Source: Fulvivirga marina (lineage in GTDB: Bacteria; Bacteroidota; Bacteroidia; Cytophagales; Cyclobacteriaceae). From it: 64,000 nt of DNA. This document shows, piece after piece, positions 7,730 through 16,636 of the stretch; the first letter of the stretch is position 1; each line of letters begins with the position of its first letter. The notes under the pieces were generated by a model, which did no database searches, was not told where the DNA came from, and saw only the letters and a program-made list of their open reading frames with translations. Position numbers and translations under genes: made by a program. The stretch covers positions 346,833-410,832 of the forward strand of contig NZ_JAEUGD010000066.1 of assembly GCF_016775155.1 (NCBI RefSeq), written 5' to 3'.

Positions 7730-10700
7730 TTACTTATTTGGATACATTGTTACTAACTGAAAAACCCCTGAAGAAACTTCTTCATATACGGCAGTTACTT
7801 TAGACATCTGCTGCAATCCATTGCCAACATTTTTACCATATCCAACTCCAAAATTTCCGGGATGTTCCACAATCCAATTTCCAGAAATTGGGTCTTGAAT
7901 CTTAGCGGTAAAAGCGGGGGTTCCAGGCTTAACATTCTCCAAAGCTTCTTTTACCATTTCAGGGCTATTGAACCGTGAGGCATAATTTGACACCTGTTGC
8001 ACAGCACCATCTGGAGCAATTCCTGTCTCTACCCTTTTTATTAAGGCATCATTGGTAACATCATGGCCATGTCTTTCTAATACGTGAGCATCTGGATGCT
8101 CAGTAAGCTTTGTAAGATCATCCGCATTGTAACCAGACGTATCAGGTGTACGCTTCATCTTTAGCTCACCACCATCATCTACAAGCTGATAGCCATTCTT
8201 TGGCTCACCAATCGGTGTACCATCTCCATACTTTTCAGGCAACACATTACCGTTCTTAATCTCTGCAATTTTCTTTCCCGCCGCATCTGTCAAATTAAGA
8301 TTGCCATCTAAATTTTTGGAGAGTGTTGCCCCTGCACCATCCCAGTCATTTACATGACTCAAAAATTCCGGATTTTTTTTAAGTGGATTATCAGGATCAA
8401 TTTCATCCATCTTCTTCCACCCATCAGCCAAATCCGCATTCTCAGCCAATGCCTCGGCCAACTCGTCATTCGCTGCTATATCCTCTCCAAATCTACGGGC
8501 TGTTACATCATCAAAGCCTTTTCCTTTAACCGTCGCCCAATCAATTTTGCCTAATTTACCAGTTTTCTTTAAAATGGTTGATAGCTCGTCAAAAACTTTC
8601 TTACCTCCTGTAAGTATAGAAAAAATGATGGCAGAAGTGTCATAAAAACCAGCATATTGAGCTGACTTCTCATATTCGGCAATTTTACCGTAGTACATAT
8701 TTTCTAAGGTTGAGAAATCAATGGAAATTATAGACTCTATCAATTGTTGACGGGTCTTTTTGTCAAACATCGACAATCCGAAAGCGACCATTTCAGGGAT
8801 ACTTTTCAGCTCATCCAACGCACTGTTTCCTACTCCTGCCGCCGGATCAGGCACCCAAATCCCCCAGGTGTTGGAGACTCCACCCTGCTCGTACCAATGC
8901 GACTCTTCAATGCCAACATCATCCAGCAGATCTTTAGCTGCTTTAACCACAAGCATGGTCTTCTCAAAAATATTTAATACAGGTTCATCCGCATCGGCCG
9001 TAGTGCCTTCAAGTTGGCTGGGAACATCTATATTGGGATCATTAGCCGGACTGAAGGTCTCACTGACTTCACCATCTGTTGCCAAAAAACCGCCATCATC
9101 ATAGATTTCGTATATGAGTAAGGTTCGTGCATTTCCTTCATCGTCTGTCCATTCCAGAGATCTGTTTTCAAAGGTAATTTCTCCTACTATATCCACCACA
9201 TCCCCAGAGTAGTTGCTGTAAACCTGTGTATTGTTATAGTCTATAGCCGACTGTATGGCCTCATCTCTGCGAGCTTCAAACTCAGCCATAACCGTTGCAT
9301 CATGAGGCAGAGCTACCACGGTACCATCGTCATATTTTTTCTCTGTTGGCAGTACAAACAGGTCATCACGATATACCAAATGCCGCTCATATGTGCCATC
9401 CTCTTTTTTGGCCAGGATCATGGTCACATCTTTATTTGTACTCCTTACGCCAAGATTATAATCATCCACTATGATGTCAAAATAGGCTTCTTCAACAATC
9501 ATAACCTCTGCATCCAGTCCGAACGGTTCGCTTTCAAATGTACTCATGGAGTTTTTAAGCTTATCACTCTCGGCCTGGTCGATACCTACAAAGTCATGTA
9601 GATCGCCATCGGCCAGTATCCGGTTTTTAATGCGGTTAATCTCGTCCTGTATCAGGTCATGATTAGCATCCAGATACTCCTGTATCTCAGAAGGCACAAC
9701 AATCTCCTGCTGCTGAATGGCCTCGTTAAGCAAGTCTCGGATAAATTTACCTGCCTTCAAAAAAATCATTTGCTCTTCTACGGAACCACTTGCTGTAATG
9801 TCAACCTTATTAACATTTAACAGGTCTATGTGGTCTTCCCCCATATTTACCTCTATATAAAGATCACTAAGCACGCCATTAATACCGTCATTTTCATAAT
9901 CAACAGTATATCCTCCATCTTTTACCGTTACATGCACAGGTTCTGCCTGGTCAAACGCCTCATCGTCATACTGACTGTAAGTGGTTCTGGCATCTATAGC
10001 CCTTTTAAAGCTGGAAGAAAACGGATGCTTCGACTGTATCAATAGCTTATAATGCAATGCCAGGGCCTGACCAAAAGGCAGGTTACCTGCCAGGTGTTCA
10101 AATTTCGCTACTTCAGGCTGATTCACACCTTTCTCATGCCAGTATTGCACATGACCTGATAAGCCGGACTGGTCGGTGCTTATAGACGGAGTCCCTGAAT
10201 CTGAAGACGGTCTGTATCGTGGTGATTTATTTTCAATATTATTTCCAGAAAACAATGGTCCATGTACGCGATCAATTTTATTTTTAATAGCTTGTTCCTT
10301 GTAGTTCTGATCGGCTTCATTCCCAACTCCATAGGCAATTAACCTATTAACTACATCCATCGTGCTAAGATCACTCTTTGCTAAGTTGTCCTTTTGTTCT
10401 GAACTATTCTCATTTGAAGCAGACTCATCCTCGGAACCTGATGACCCATCATTTTTATCTCCTCTACTCTGCTTTCTCTTCTTACCCTTGGTCACATATA
10501 CATACATTTTTCTTTTAGTATGCGTGCCTCGGGATTTCACCTTCACTTTTTTTACTTTGGCTTTATCCTTTTTATCTTTTTCCTTCGGACCCGTTGCTTT
10601 TTTATTGCCATTCCTCATCTTCCAACTGTTATCCTCAATCAAAAGGCCCAAAAGGTCTTTGTTATTTACAGGATCGTTACCAGCATATTGATAGGGACTC

Positions 10701-13700
10701 TGATCCAATTGCAATTCAGTAAGGGGATCAATGGTGAGGAACCTTCCGGTAACTGGTTCATATTGCCTGAAACCAAGATCCTTCCACCCTGTACCCTTCT
10801 GGGAATATGATCCTTTATAATCGGAAACCAGCCTTTTATATCCATTAAATGACAACCCAAAAGGAAAATAATCATCCGTTTGTATCACTGGGTGCTCCCG
10901 AAGAGTGACTTTCATATCGTCAAAGTATACTGGATTTTCCGTATTACTTTCATTGGTAAGGTAGATATAAATAAAGCCAGGCTTATCAGCCACAATATTT
11001 TCTATAGCGATTTTTTTATGACTTCCCGCCTCTTCCAGAACCTGTGCATGACCAAATTTCTGTAGATTCATGTTCTCATCGAACATAATATAGTTGAGGT
11101 AGGCAGCAGGCCTTGTATCGCTGGAGGTGCCGCTAAGTAATGCATTACCATTATTTACATTGTTAAATGCATCGTAGGTAGACTGTTCGTAGGTGTTACC
11201 TCCATTTACACCGCCAAAAGCACCTGCAATAGCGCTAATCATAGCAGTAGGATTTTGTAGGGAAGAATATCCATCTCCACCTTCATAATACGCATAAACT
11301 TCAATATCAACTTCATCGCCGATTCCCAGTGGCAAGCTAATTGATGGGCCTACCGGAGATGAAACATTGAGTCGTACCACCTGATCACCACCGTCATCAT
11401 TGGCATCAGCCGTGCTAAATGTGACTCTTGTCTCGGGTATATTGGTGTACAGATTTTCTTCATCCGTGCCCACCTCTGATTCAAAGGAAGCTGAGAATAT
11501 TAAAGTGTCAGGGTTGGCCGTAAATATTACCCTTGTGTTATCAAAGTTATCTTTGATATGATACTGATACTCAAATCCCTCTTCACCTTCTTTTGCCATC
11601 AATTGCCCCTGATCATGCTGGATAAGTTGCAATGCAGGCTCTGAATCCAGGACCTTCTCGTAAATAAATTCTCCCACAAAATCTGTCCGGGTTGTATATC
11701 CGTATTCGTAAATGATTTGTGCCAGTTTTTTCCCCTGAGCATTATAGATATATTCAACATAATCATTATCATTTTTGATTACTTTAACAGGTAGATTAAG
11801 GTGGTTATAGGTAATTTGATCTATACCTTTATTGGCATCAACAATCATATTACCATTGGCATCGTACACATAATCATCACCTTGTATATCCCTAAATCCT
11901 TCTTCCTTATAGGTCAGAAGATCATTTTCAGCCACATGGAGCAGCCTGTTGGCATGGTCAGCGCCTTGTCCATAATTATACTCCAGCTGGTCAATCACCT
12001 CCGGACCATCGTGGTCCGCGTAACGCGTCAACCCAAGTATGTTTCCATTGCGGTCATAACCTTGAATGTACTCGTTATATCCTCCCTGTTTTAATGTCCA
12101 TGCACCGGTCTGGCCTTCAACATAGTCTGCCAACCTCAAGCGGTTAAGTCCATCATAAACATAACCATAGGCTTTGCTTTCAGACTTACCCAATGTTTTC
12201 CATTTTACCCCGGCTACGTTACCATTGTACTGTTGCTGCTCAAAGCCATGATCATACATCAGTTCCATACCGAAATAATCATTAGGGCTTAGCACTTCAG
12301 TCTCCGACAATTCGCTGTTATTAATATGTGTCAGCCAACCTCTTGGGTTATAAGCGTAATCCACGCTTTGCGCAAATGAGGCTTTGTCATCTTCACTATG
12401 CAGGTTTTTCTCTATCAGCTCCCCTATTTCATTGTACTCGTTATGCGAAAGCAACACTCTTTGAAGCTTACTCAAATGCACATCCTCTAAAATGTATCCA
12501 TCAGAGTAAACACTTACATCTACCAGTAAAGCTGTATTGAGAGCGCTAACGGTTCTTAGTAATTGGTCATTATGAAAGTACTGTATTGAACCGTTTTTTC
12601 TTTCAATCTTGAACTTGTCGCCGACCTTATATTTATGAACACCTGACAGCAGGTTAGCAGAACCTTTTTCTCTAACCTGAAATGTGCTATCACTTCTTAA
12701 AAAGAAAGCGTATTGGATGGTGTTCCAATGTTCGTTGGCATTGGATGGAGATAAACCGATCATCCTATGATAGTCTACAACCTCAGCCGTAAGCGCTAAA
12801 GCTCCATCTTCATCCATAGGCAACTGATTTAAAGAAGCCGCTCCGCCATTCCAGTTATTCACACCTGCATTTTTCACAATGCCTTCGGTCTCATAAGTCA
12901 TATTTACAAGATCCTTCCACTCCACTTTTTCATATGAGCCGATGGAATGGTAAGTATCTACCAGTCGACCTAAGTGATCATAGGACATATCATAAATTAC
13001 AGTAACATCCTTACCGGAAGTTTTTACCTCCACCTGGTCCCCTGAAAAATTGTACCTGTAGGAAGTTATATTAACATCTCCTTGCTGATTTTCTTCCTGT
13101 ATTTGAATTACCCTGTATTCATCGTCGTAATAGGTTACGGACTTCAGCCATTTGAAATCGCCTAATACTTTGGCAACGGTACCAGTAACCAGACCCACGG
13201 CTCGGTCAAACGGTGCCGTATGCCCCAGCTCAGGCTCAAAAGCCAGGCTGTCTGCATAAGAAAATTCATAATCATCATAATAGGTGATCAGGTAATAATT
13301 TTCAACGAGCGTATCTACCGGGAAGGCCTGGTTAGTATACCCGAACATCTCATCTCCTCTTTGCTCAAACAAAACGGGGTGATTCTTTACGGCATTGCGC
13401 ACATCATCTAAAGAGCCGAACATCTCTGTAACCCCATGCATGACCGGCCTGTTTACCTCATCGTACTTGGTAAAGGCCCACTCTCCATGCAAACGCTGGT
13501 TTCCATCCTGGGTAAGTACCAGTCTATCCCTATTGTCATATACCAGATACATTGCTTCTGCACCAGGCACCTTTTTGGATATCATGCGGTCCCTCCCATC
13601 ATATTTATACTGAAATGCCCAGTTATCAATAATGCCGAAGTCAGTAGCCCAACTGAAGCCATCAACGATCTTTGCCGAACACTCCGGAGGTAATACATAC

Positions 13701-16207
13701 CGAAGGTTACTAAACATATCGTAGACATAATATGTATCCAGCCAGTCTCCCCGGTTGTTACCATTAACTCGCTTGAGCACCGTTCTTCCCAGCTTATCAG
13801 TAAACTCATGCACTTCCTGACCGTGCTCATCTACCGCGACCTCTACCATCAACTCACCACTGTAAACATATCCCTGATGCACCAGCTGATCATCAATCAC
13901 GGACCACCGGGTTACTACCTGGTCATCGGCAGCGTTATAGGGCCTCACATCGCTTTGGGTAGTATGCCCGCTCCCCAGTCTCCAGGACTCACCAGGTGCC
14001 GACTCTTCAAGGGCTTTATCCAATGGTGAATTTTCAAATCGTGTTTCGGCATAAGCAACACCGGTACGGGCAACTTTATAAGCAAGTGACCCCGGGCTGG
14101 TATTGTCCAGATTTCTGTAGAAATCATATTGCTCCAGCAAATGATTATTTCTGTATGCACCAAGACCGGAAGCACTTACATAAGGTAGGTATTCTCTATA
14201 CTGCCTCCCTCCTTTATCATAGGCTACGGCATGAATGATATCATTTTTCCCTGGAGAACCCTGCTTAACCACCGTTTGCACCGGTCGTCCCAAACCATCA
14301 ATATATTGCGTTGAAACATTGACCTGCTCAACAGGGAGATCAGGGACAGTACCTATTACCCTCAAATCATTTGATGGCGTTTTGAATGTATATGTTCTTA
14401 CAAAATTGACATCAGATGTCCCTAAAGTAGCTGTGGGGACATTACTTTGCAGTATCGGTGCTGATGAGTCGTCCGGACTGTTGCCCAGTGCGACCACTTT
14501 TACCGACCGGGTATTAAAATAGTCCGTTCCATTTAAACTTACTGCCAAATGGTAAACGCCGGGTACAGATACATTCAGCTCAGGCTGAGTGCTTCCGCTA
14601 ATATTGTTACCATCCTTTACCCATTGGTAATGGTTAAAAACGTTATTATTATCAATGTAAAGACGGGTTTGCTCACCATTCTTTATAAAAAGCGAACCAT
14701 CTACATGTATTACAGGGATGAGGAAGACATTGCTGGTAACAGATTTCGCTACCGCACTTGAACAACCGTCTTTAACACTATAAACATCAAAAGTACTGGT
14801 CTCGGTACAAAAAGCCCTGTATGTGGTACCTTCGTATTCCTTAATGCCATTTCTATACCAGTGATAGGTATAAGCCGGGTTAGCATCATTTACCGTCATA
14901 GTGACAAAGCCCGGATTTATAAGGTCTTCAACACTTACATCAGCAGAGGCAACAGGCAAAGGATCAATATTTACCTCCGCGGTAAAGCCAACACTGGACA
15001 AAGTGCCATCGCACTGTTTTGGTCTAAGATAATAAGTACCTGAAGTTGTTACGGTAAGAGTAGGCCCTGAACCTAATGAAGAGGAATTGCCTGCTCTGTA
15101 CCAGTGCCAGGTCTCACACCCCTCAGGCGCCCCTTTTCTCGTAAGAATAGCTTTTCCACATTGCATTTCAACATCAGGTGCAGGAAGAATTACCTCTACA
15201 AAGACTTCATTGATTTTGAAAGGACCGGAACATCCTTTAATGTACCCGTCACCGAGCTGATCCCACCGCACATCAGCATAATACCTTGTGCCTTCGGAGT
15301 AGGTATTTAATATTGTAGTACCTTCATTAGCATGCCACCAGACACCGGCAGAACCTGAGTTATCAACATAATAAGTTATTTGCTGCCCTAAAGCTACATT
15401 TACAGGGTCAATTGGGTTATCACCAATGACTGTTACACTCGATGAAGGCCCCCAACAATTCTCGTTTTTAGCTCTTAGATAATACGTACCTGCTGTGGCA
15501 GGCCTTGTTTCCCTTGAATCAGAAATATCTGTTCCTTCTGCTTGTGTCTGCCAATAATATGTTAGTCCCTCCGGAGGCGTCTCTCTTGACAATGTAGCCA
15601 ATCCGCAATTGTACAATACGGTAGGTACCGGTGGCATGGCAGGGTTTATAACCGAAACAGATACCGAACCTGACCCAAGACTCCAGCTATTGCCACTTTT
15701 TGCTCGCAGATAGTATGTTCCTGAGCTATTAGCCACATAAGTGCTGCCATAACCTAAGGCCGTGCTGGTTCCATTTGAAGTGGTTTGCCAGTACCATGTC
15801 ACTTCCGAGGGAGGTGTACCCTGACGGGTAAGGGTTTTACTACCACATAAATTTGTTGATGCTGTCGGATTCGGAGGAGTTGCCGGTGGTACATCTATGA
15901 TCACCGTAAGTGTACTTTTAACTAGATCTCCATTTTTAAATTTGATTGTACCGGAGCTAACATAGTTCCACTTTATCCTAACAACATAAGCTACTTTAGC
16001 TTCCGGGTCATTGTCAGGCATCATAGTTCCCTGATAGGTGATAACACCTCCGGTAACTTCCCAGTTAGGCCTAAGCTGAAGAAACTCATCGGAGTATGTA
16101 TACATCAATTCCACGTCCGCGTCTGCATTCGTTGGCCCGCTAATAACACCGGCATAAACAGAACATGTGATCAGGGTAACAACTATAGAAAGTAAAAATC
16201 TTATCAT
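7730..16207 (-). CDS. giant exported RHS polymorphic toxin
   Basis: About 2825 aa from the ATG at 16207; a longer frame begins at a GTG at 16231 but the ATG gives a clean signal peptide (MIRFLLSIVVTLITCSVYAG). Order of parts: three Ig-like repeats (W-Y-W-Q-T ... GTYYLRAK) in the first 450 residues; a DUF6443-type region around residues 620-760 (YIDGLGRPVQTVVKQGSPGK); RHS/YD repeats (YGYVYDGLNRLRLADYVEGQ, YVYDANGNMIVDANKGIDQI); the RHS-associated core near residues 1815-1850 (GRFLTIDPLTELQLDQSPYQ, YAGNDPVNNKDLLG); a Lys-rich linker; about 700 residues of conserved pre-tip; and a variable tip from about residue 2600. The last 130 residues contain HVLERHGHDVTND, GIAPDGAVQQ, YASRF and end VTAVYEEV...LVTMYP; similar motifs end other polymorphic toxins and suggest an RNase-like fold (inference). 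Unlike T6SS RHS proteins it has no PAAR domain and uses Sec export. Confidence 0.9.
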   Translation of the reverse strand: MIRFLLSIVVTLITCSVYAGVISGPTNADADVELMYTYSDEFLQLRPNWEVTGGVITYQGTMMPDNDPEAKVAYVVRIKWNYVSSGTIKFKNGDLVKSTLTVIIDVPPATPPNPTASTNLCGSKTLTRQGTPPSEVTWYWQTTSNGTSTALGYGSTYVANSSGTYYLRAKSGNSWSLGSGSVSVSVINPAMPPVPTVLYNCGLATLSRETPPEGLTYYWQTQAEGTDISDSRETRPATAGTYYLRAKNENCWGPSSSVTVIGDNPIDPVNVALGQQITYYVDNSGSAGVWWHANEGTTILNTYSEGTRYYADVRWDQLGDGYIKGCSGPFKINEVFVEVILPAPDVEMQCGKAILTRKGAPEGCETWHWYRAGNSSSLGSGPTLTVTTSGTYYLRPKQCDGTLSSVGFTAEVNIDPLPVASADVSVEDLINPGFVTMTVNDANPAYTYHWYRNGIKEYEGTTYRAFCTETSTFDVYSVKDGCSSAVAKSVTSNVFLIPVIHVDGSLFIKNGEQTRLYIDNNNVFNHYQWVKDGNNISGSTQPELNVSVPGVYHLAVSLNGTDYFNTRSVKVVALGNSPDDSSAPILQSNVPTATLGTSDVNFVRTYTFKTPSNDLRVIGTVPDLPVEQVNVSTQYIDGLGRPVQTVVKQGSPGKNDIIHAVAYDKGGRQYREYLPYVSASGLGAYRNNHLLEQYDFYRNLDNTSPGSLAYKVARTGVAYAETRFENSPLDKALEESAPGESWRLGSGHTTQSDVRPYNAADDQVVTRWSVIDDQLVHQGYVYSGELMVEVAVDEHGQEVHEFTDKLGRTVLKRVNGNNRGDWLDTYYVYDMFSNLRYVLPPECSAKIVDGFSWATDFGIIDNWAFQYKYDGRDRMISKKVPGAEAMYLVYDNRDRLVLTQDGNQRLHGEWAFTKYDEVNRPVMHGVTEMFGSLDDVRNAVKNHPVLFEQRGDEMFGYTNQAFPVDTLVENYYLITYYDDYEFSYADSLAFEPELGHTAPFDRAVGLVTGTVAKVLGDFKWLKSVTYYDDEYRVIQIQEENQQGDVNITSYRYNFSGDQVEVKTSGKDVTVIYDMSYDHLGRLVDTYHSIGSYEKVEWKDLVNMTYETEGIVKNAGVNNWNGGAASLNQLPMDEDGALALTAEVVDYHRMIGLSPSNANEHWNTIQYAFFLRSDSTFQVREKGSANLLSGVHKYKVGDKFKIERKNGSIQYFHNDQLLRTVSALNTALLVDVSVYSDGYILEDVHLSKLQRVLLSHNEYNEIGELIEKNLHSEDDKASFAQSVDYAYNPRGWLTHINNSELSETEVLSPNDYFGMELMYDHGFEQQQYNGNVAGVKWKTLGKSESKAYGYVYDGLNRLRLADYVEGQTGAWTLKQGGYNEYIQGYDRNGNILGLTRYADHDGPEVIDQLEYNYGQGADHANRLLHVAENDLLTYKEEGFRDIQGDDYVYDANGNMIVDANKGIDQITYNHLNLPVKVIKNDNDYVEYIYNAQGKKLAQIIYEYGYTTRTDFVGEFIYEKVLDSEPALQLIQHDQGQLMAKEGEEGFEYQYHIKDNFDNTRVIFTANPDTLIFSASFESEVGTDEENLYTNIPETRVTFSTADANDDGGDQVVRLNVSSPVGPSISLPLGIGDEVDIEVYAYYEGGDGYSSLQNPTAMISAIAGAFGGVNGGNTYEQSTYDAFNNVNNGNALLSGTSSDTRPAAYLNYIMFDENMNLQKFGHAQVLEEAGSHKKIAIENIVADKPGFIYIYLTNESNTENPVYFDDMKVTLREHPVIQTDDYFPFGLSFNGYKRLVSDYKGSYSQKGTGWKDLGFRQYEPVTGRFLTIDPLTELQLDQSPYQYAGNDPVNNKDLLGLLIEDNSWKMRNGNKKATGPKEKDKKDKAKVKKVKVKSRGTHTKRKMYVYVTKGKKRKQSRGDKNDGSSGSEDESASNENSSEQKDNLAKSDLSTMDVVNRLIAYGVGNEADQNYKEQAIKNKIDRVHGPLFSGNNIENKSPRYRPSSDSGTPSISTDQSGLSGHVQYWHEKGVNQPEVAKFEHLAGNLPFGQALALHYKLLIQSKHPFSSSFKRAIDARTTYSQYDDEAFDQAEPVHVTVKDGGYTVDYENDGINGVLSDLYIEVNMGEDHIDLLNVNKVDITASGSVEEQMIFLKAGKFIRDLLNEAIQQQEIVVPSEIQEYLDANHDLIQDEINRIKNRILADGDLHDFVGIDQAESDKLKNSMSTFESEPFGLDAEVMIVEEAYFDIIVDDYNLGVRSTNKDVTMILAKKEDGTYERHLVYRDDLFVLPTEKKYDDGTVVALPHDATVMAEFEARRDEAIQSAIDYNNTQVYSNYSGDVVDIVGEITFENRSLEWTDDEGNARTLLIYEIYDDGGFLATDGEVSETFSPANDPNIDVPSQLEGTTADADEPVLNIFEKTMLVVKAAKDLLDDVGIEESHWYEQGGVSNTWGIWVPDPAAGVGNSALDELKSIPEMVAFGLSMFDKKTRQQLIESIISIDFSTLENMYYGKIAEYEKSAQYAGFYDTSAIIFSILTGGKKVFDELSTILKKTGKLGKIDWATVKGKGFDDVTARRFGEDIAANDELAEALAENADLADGWKKMDEIDPDNPLKKNPEFLSHVNDWDGAGATLSKNLDGNLNLTDAAGKKIAEIKNGNVLPEKYGDGTPIGEPKNGYQLVDDGGELKMKRTPDTSGYNADDLTKLTEHPDAHVLERHGHDVTNDALIKRVETGIAPDGAVQQVSNYASRFNSPEMVKEALENVKPGTPAFTAKIQDPISGNWIVEHPGNFGVGYGKNVGNGLQQMSKVTAVYEEVSSGVFQLVTMYPNK
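8423..8527. repeat. 105-bp identical repeat, copy 2
   Basis: Identical to 6726-6830 and located in the pre-tip region of the complete RHS gene, about 1.7 kb upstream on the coding strand of the displaced copy. Recombination between the two copies would delete the present tip plus its immunity gene and place the EndoU tip onto the complete RHS protein. Confidence 0.9.
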
Positions 16208-16234
16208 TATTAATGAATTAATGCTCAACACGAA

Positions 16235-16636
16235 TTAATTATAGGAAATGGTATGCACAACCACCCGGATAGCGTACTGGTTATCAGGATCGATTTTGAC
16301 TTCCGTTAAGTCGGCAGTACTATCGATAATAACCTCCTTAGTGCTACCATCAATTTCCACAGCGTAGGTCAATACACCCTGATTGGTGCTTTGATCCCAA
16401 TCACCGCTAACCTCTGAGACTACAAACCGGACCTCCTGGCTGCTACCGCTTTGACTAAACTGTGTCCATACTATATTCCCCCCTGAGATTTCAATCGTTG
16501 ACTCTATCGGAAATTTCTGTTCACCACTAATGGCTTCAGAGCTCTCAAGCTTCATCGTAGCGGGCACCTGTGCCAAAGCATTAACTGACAGAGTTACAAT
16601 ACCCAATAATATTAGCAATGCTTTAACTTTAGTCAT
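16235..16636 (-). CDS. small exported protein of the RHS operon
   Basis: A 133-aa protein from the ATG at 16636 (longer upstream starts lie inside the previous gene). Residues 1-22 form a Sec signal peptide (MTKVKALLILLGIVTLSVNA followed by LAQ). The remainder is a single beta-rich domain with an acidic surface, ending in AIRVVVHTISYN. It overlaps the 3' end of the 1185-aa gene by 8 bases and is 27 bases from the RHS start, so the three genes form one operon. Family not recognised; a domain shared with the opening of the RHS protein (GGxIxW/YxG, VxxxVxWxYV-type strands) suggests a related beta-sandwich, possibly an adaptor or secretion partner. That role is a guess. Confidence 0.7.
   Translation of the reverse strand: MTKVKALLILLGIVTLSVNALAQVPATMKLESSEAISGEQKFPIESTIEISGGNIVWTQFSQSGSSQEVRFVVSEVSGDWDQSTNQGVLTYAVEIDGSTKEVIIDSTADLTEVKIDPDNQYAIRVVVHTISYN

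Noticed and set aside
9302-15310. Many plus-strand frames of 60-110 codons inside the giant RHS gene
   Set aside because: No homology or start context; they lie wholly antisense to a clear coding frame.
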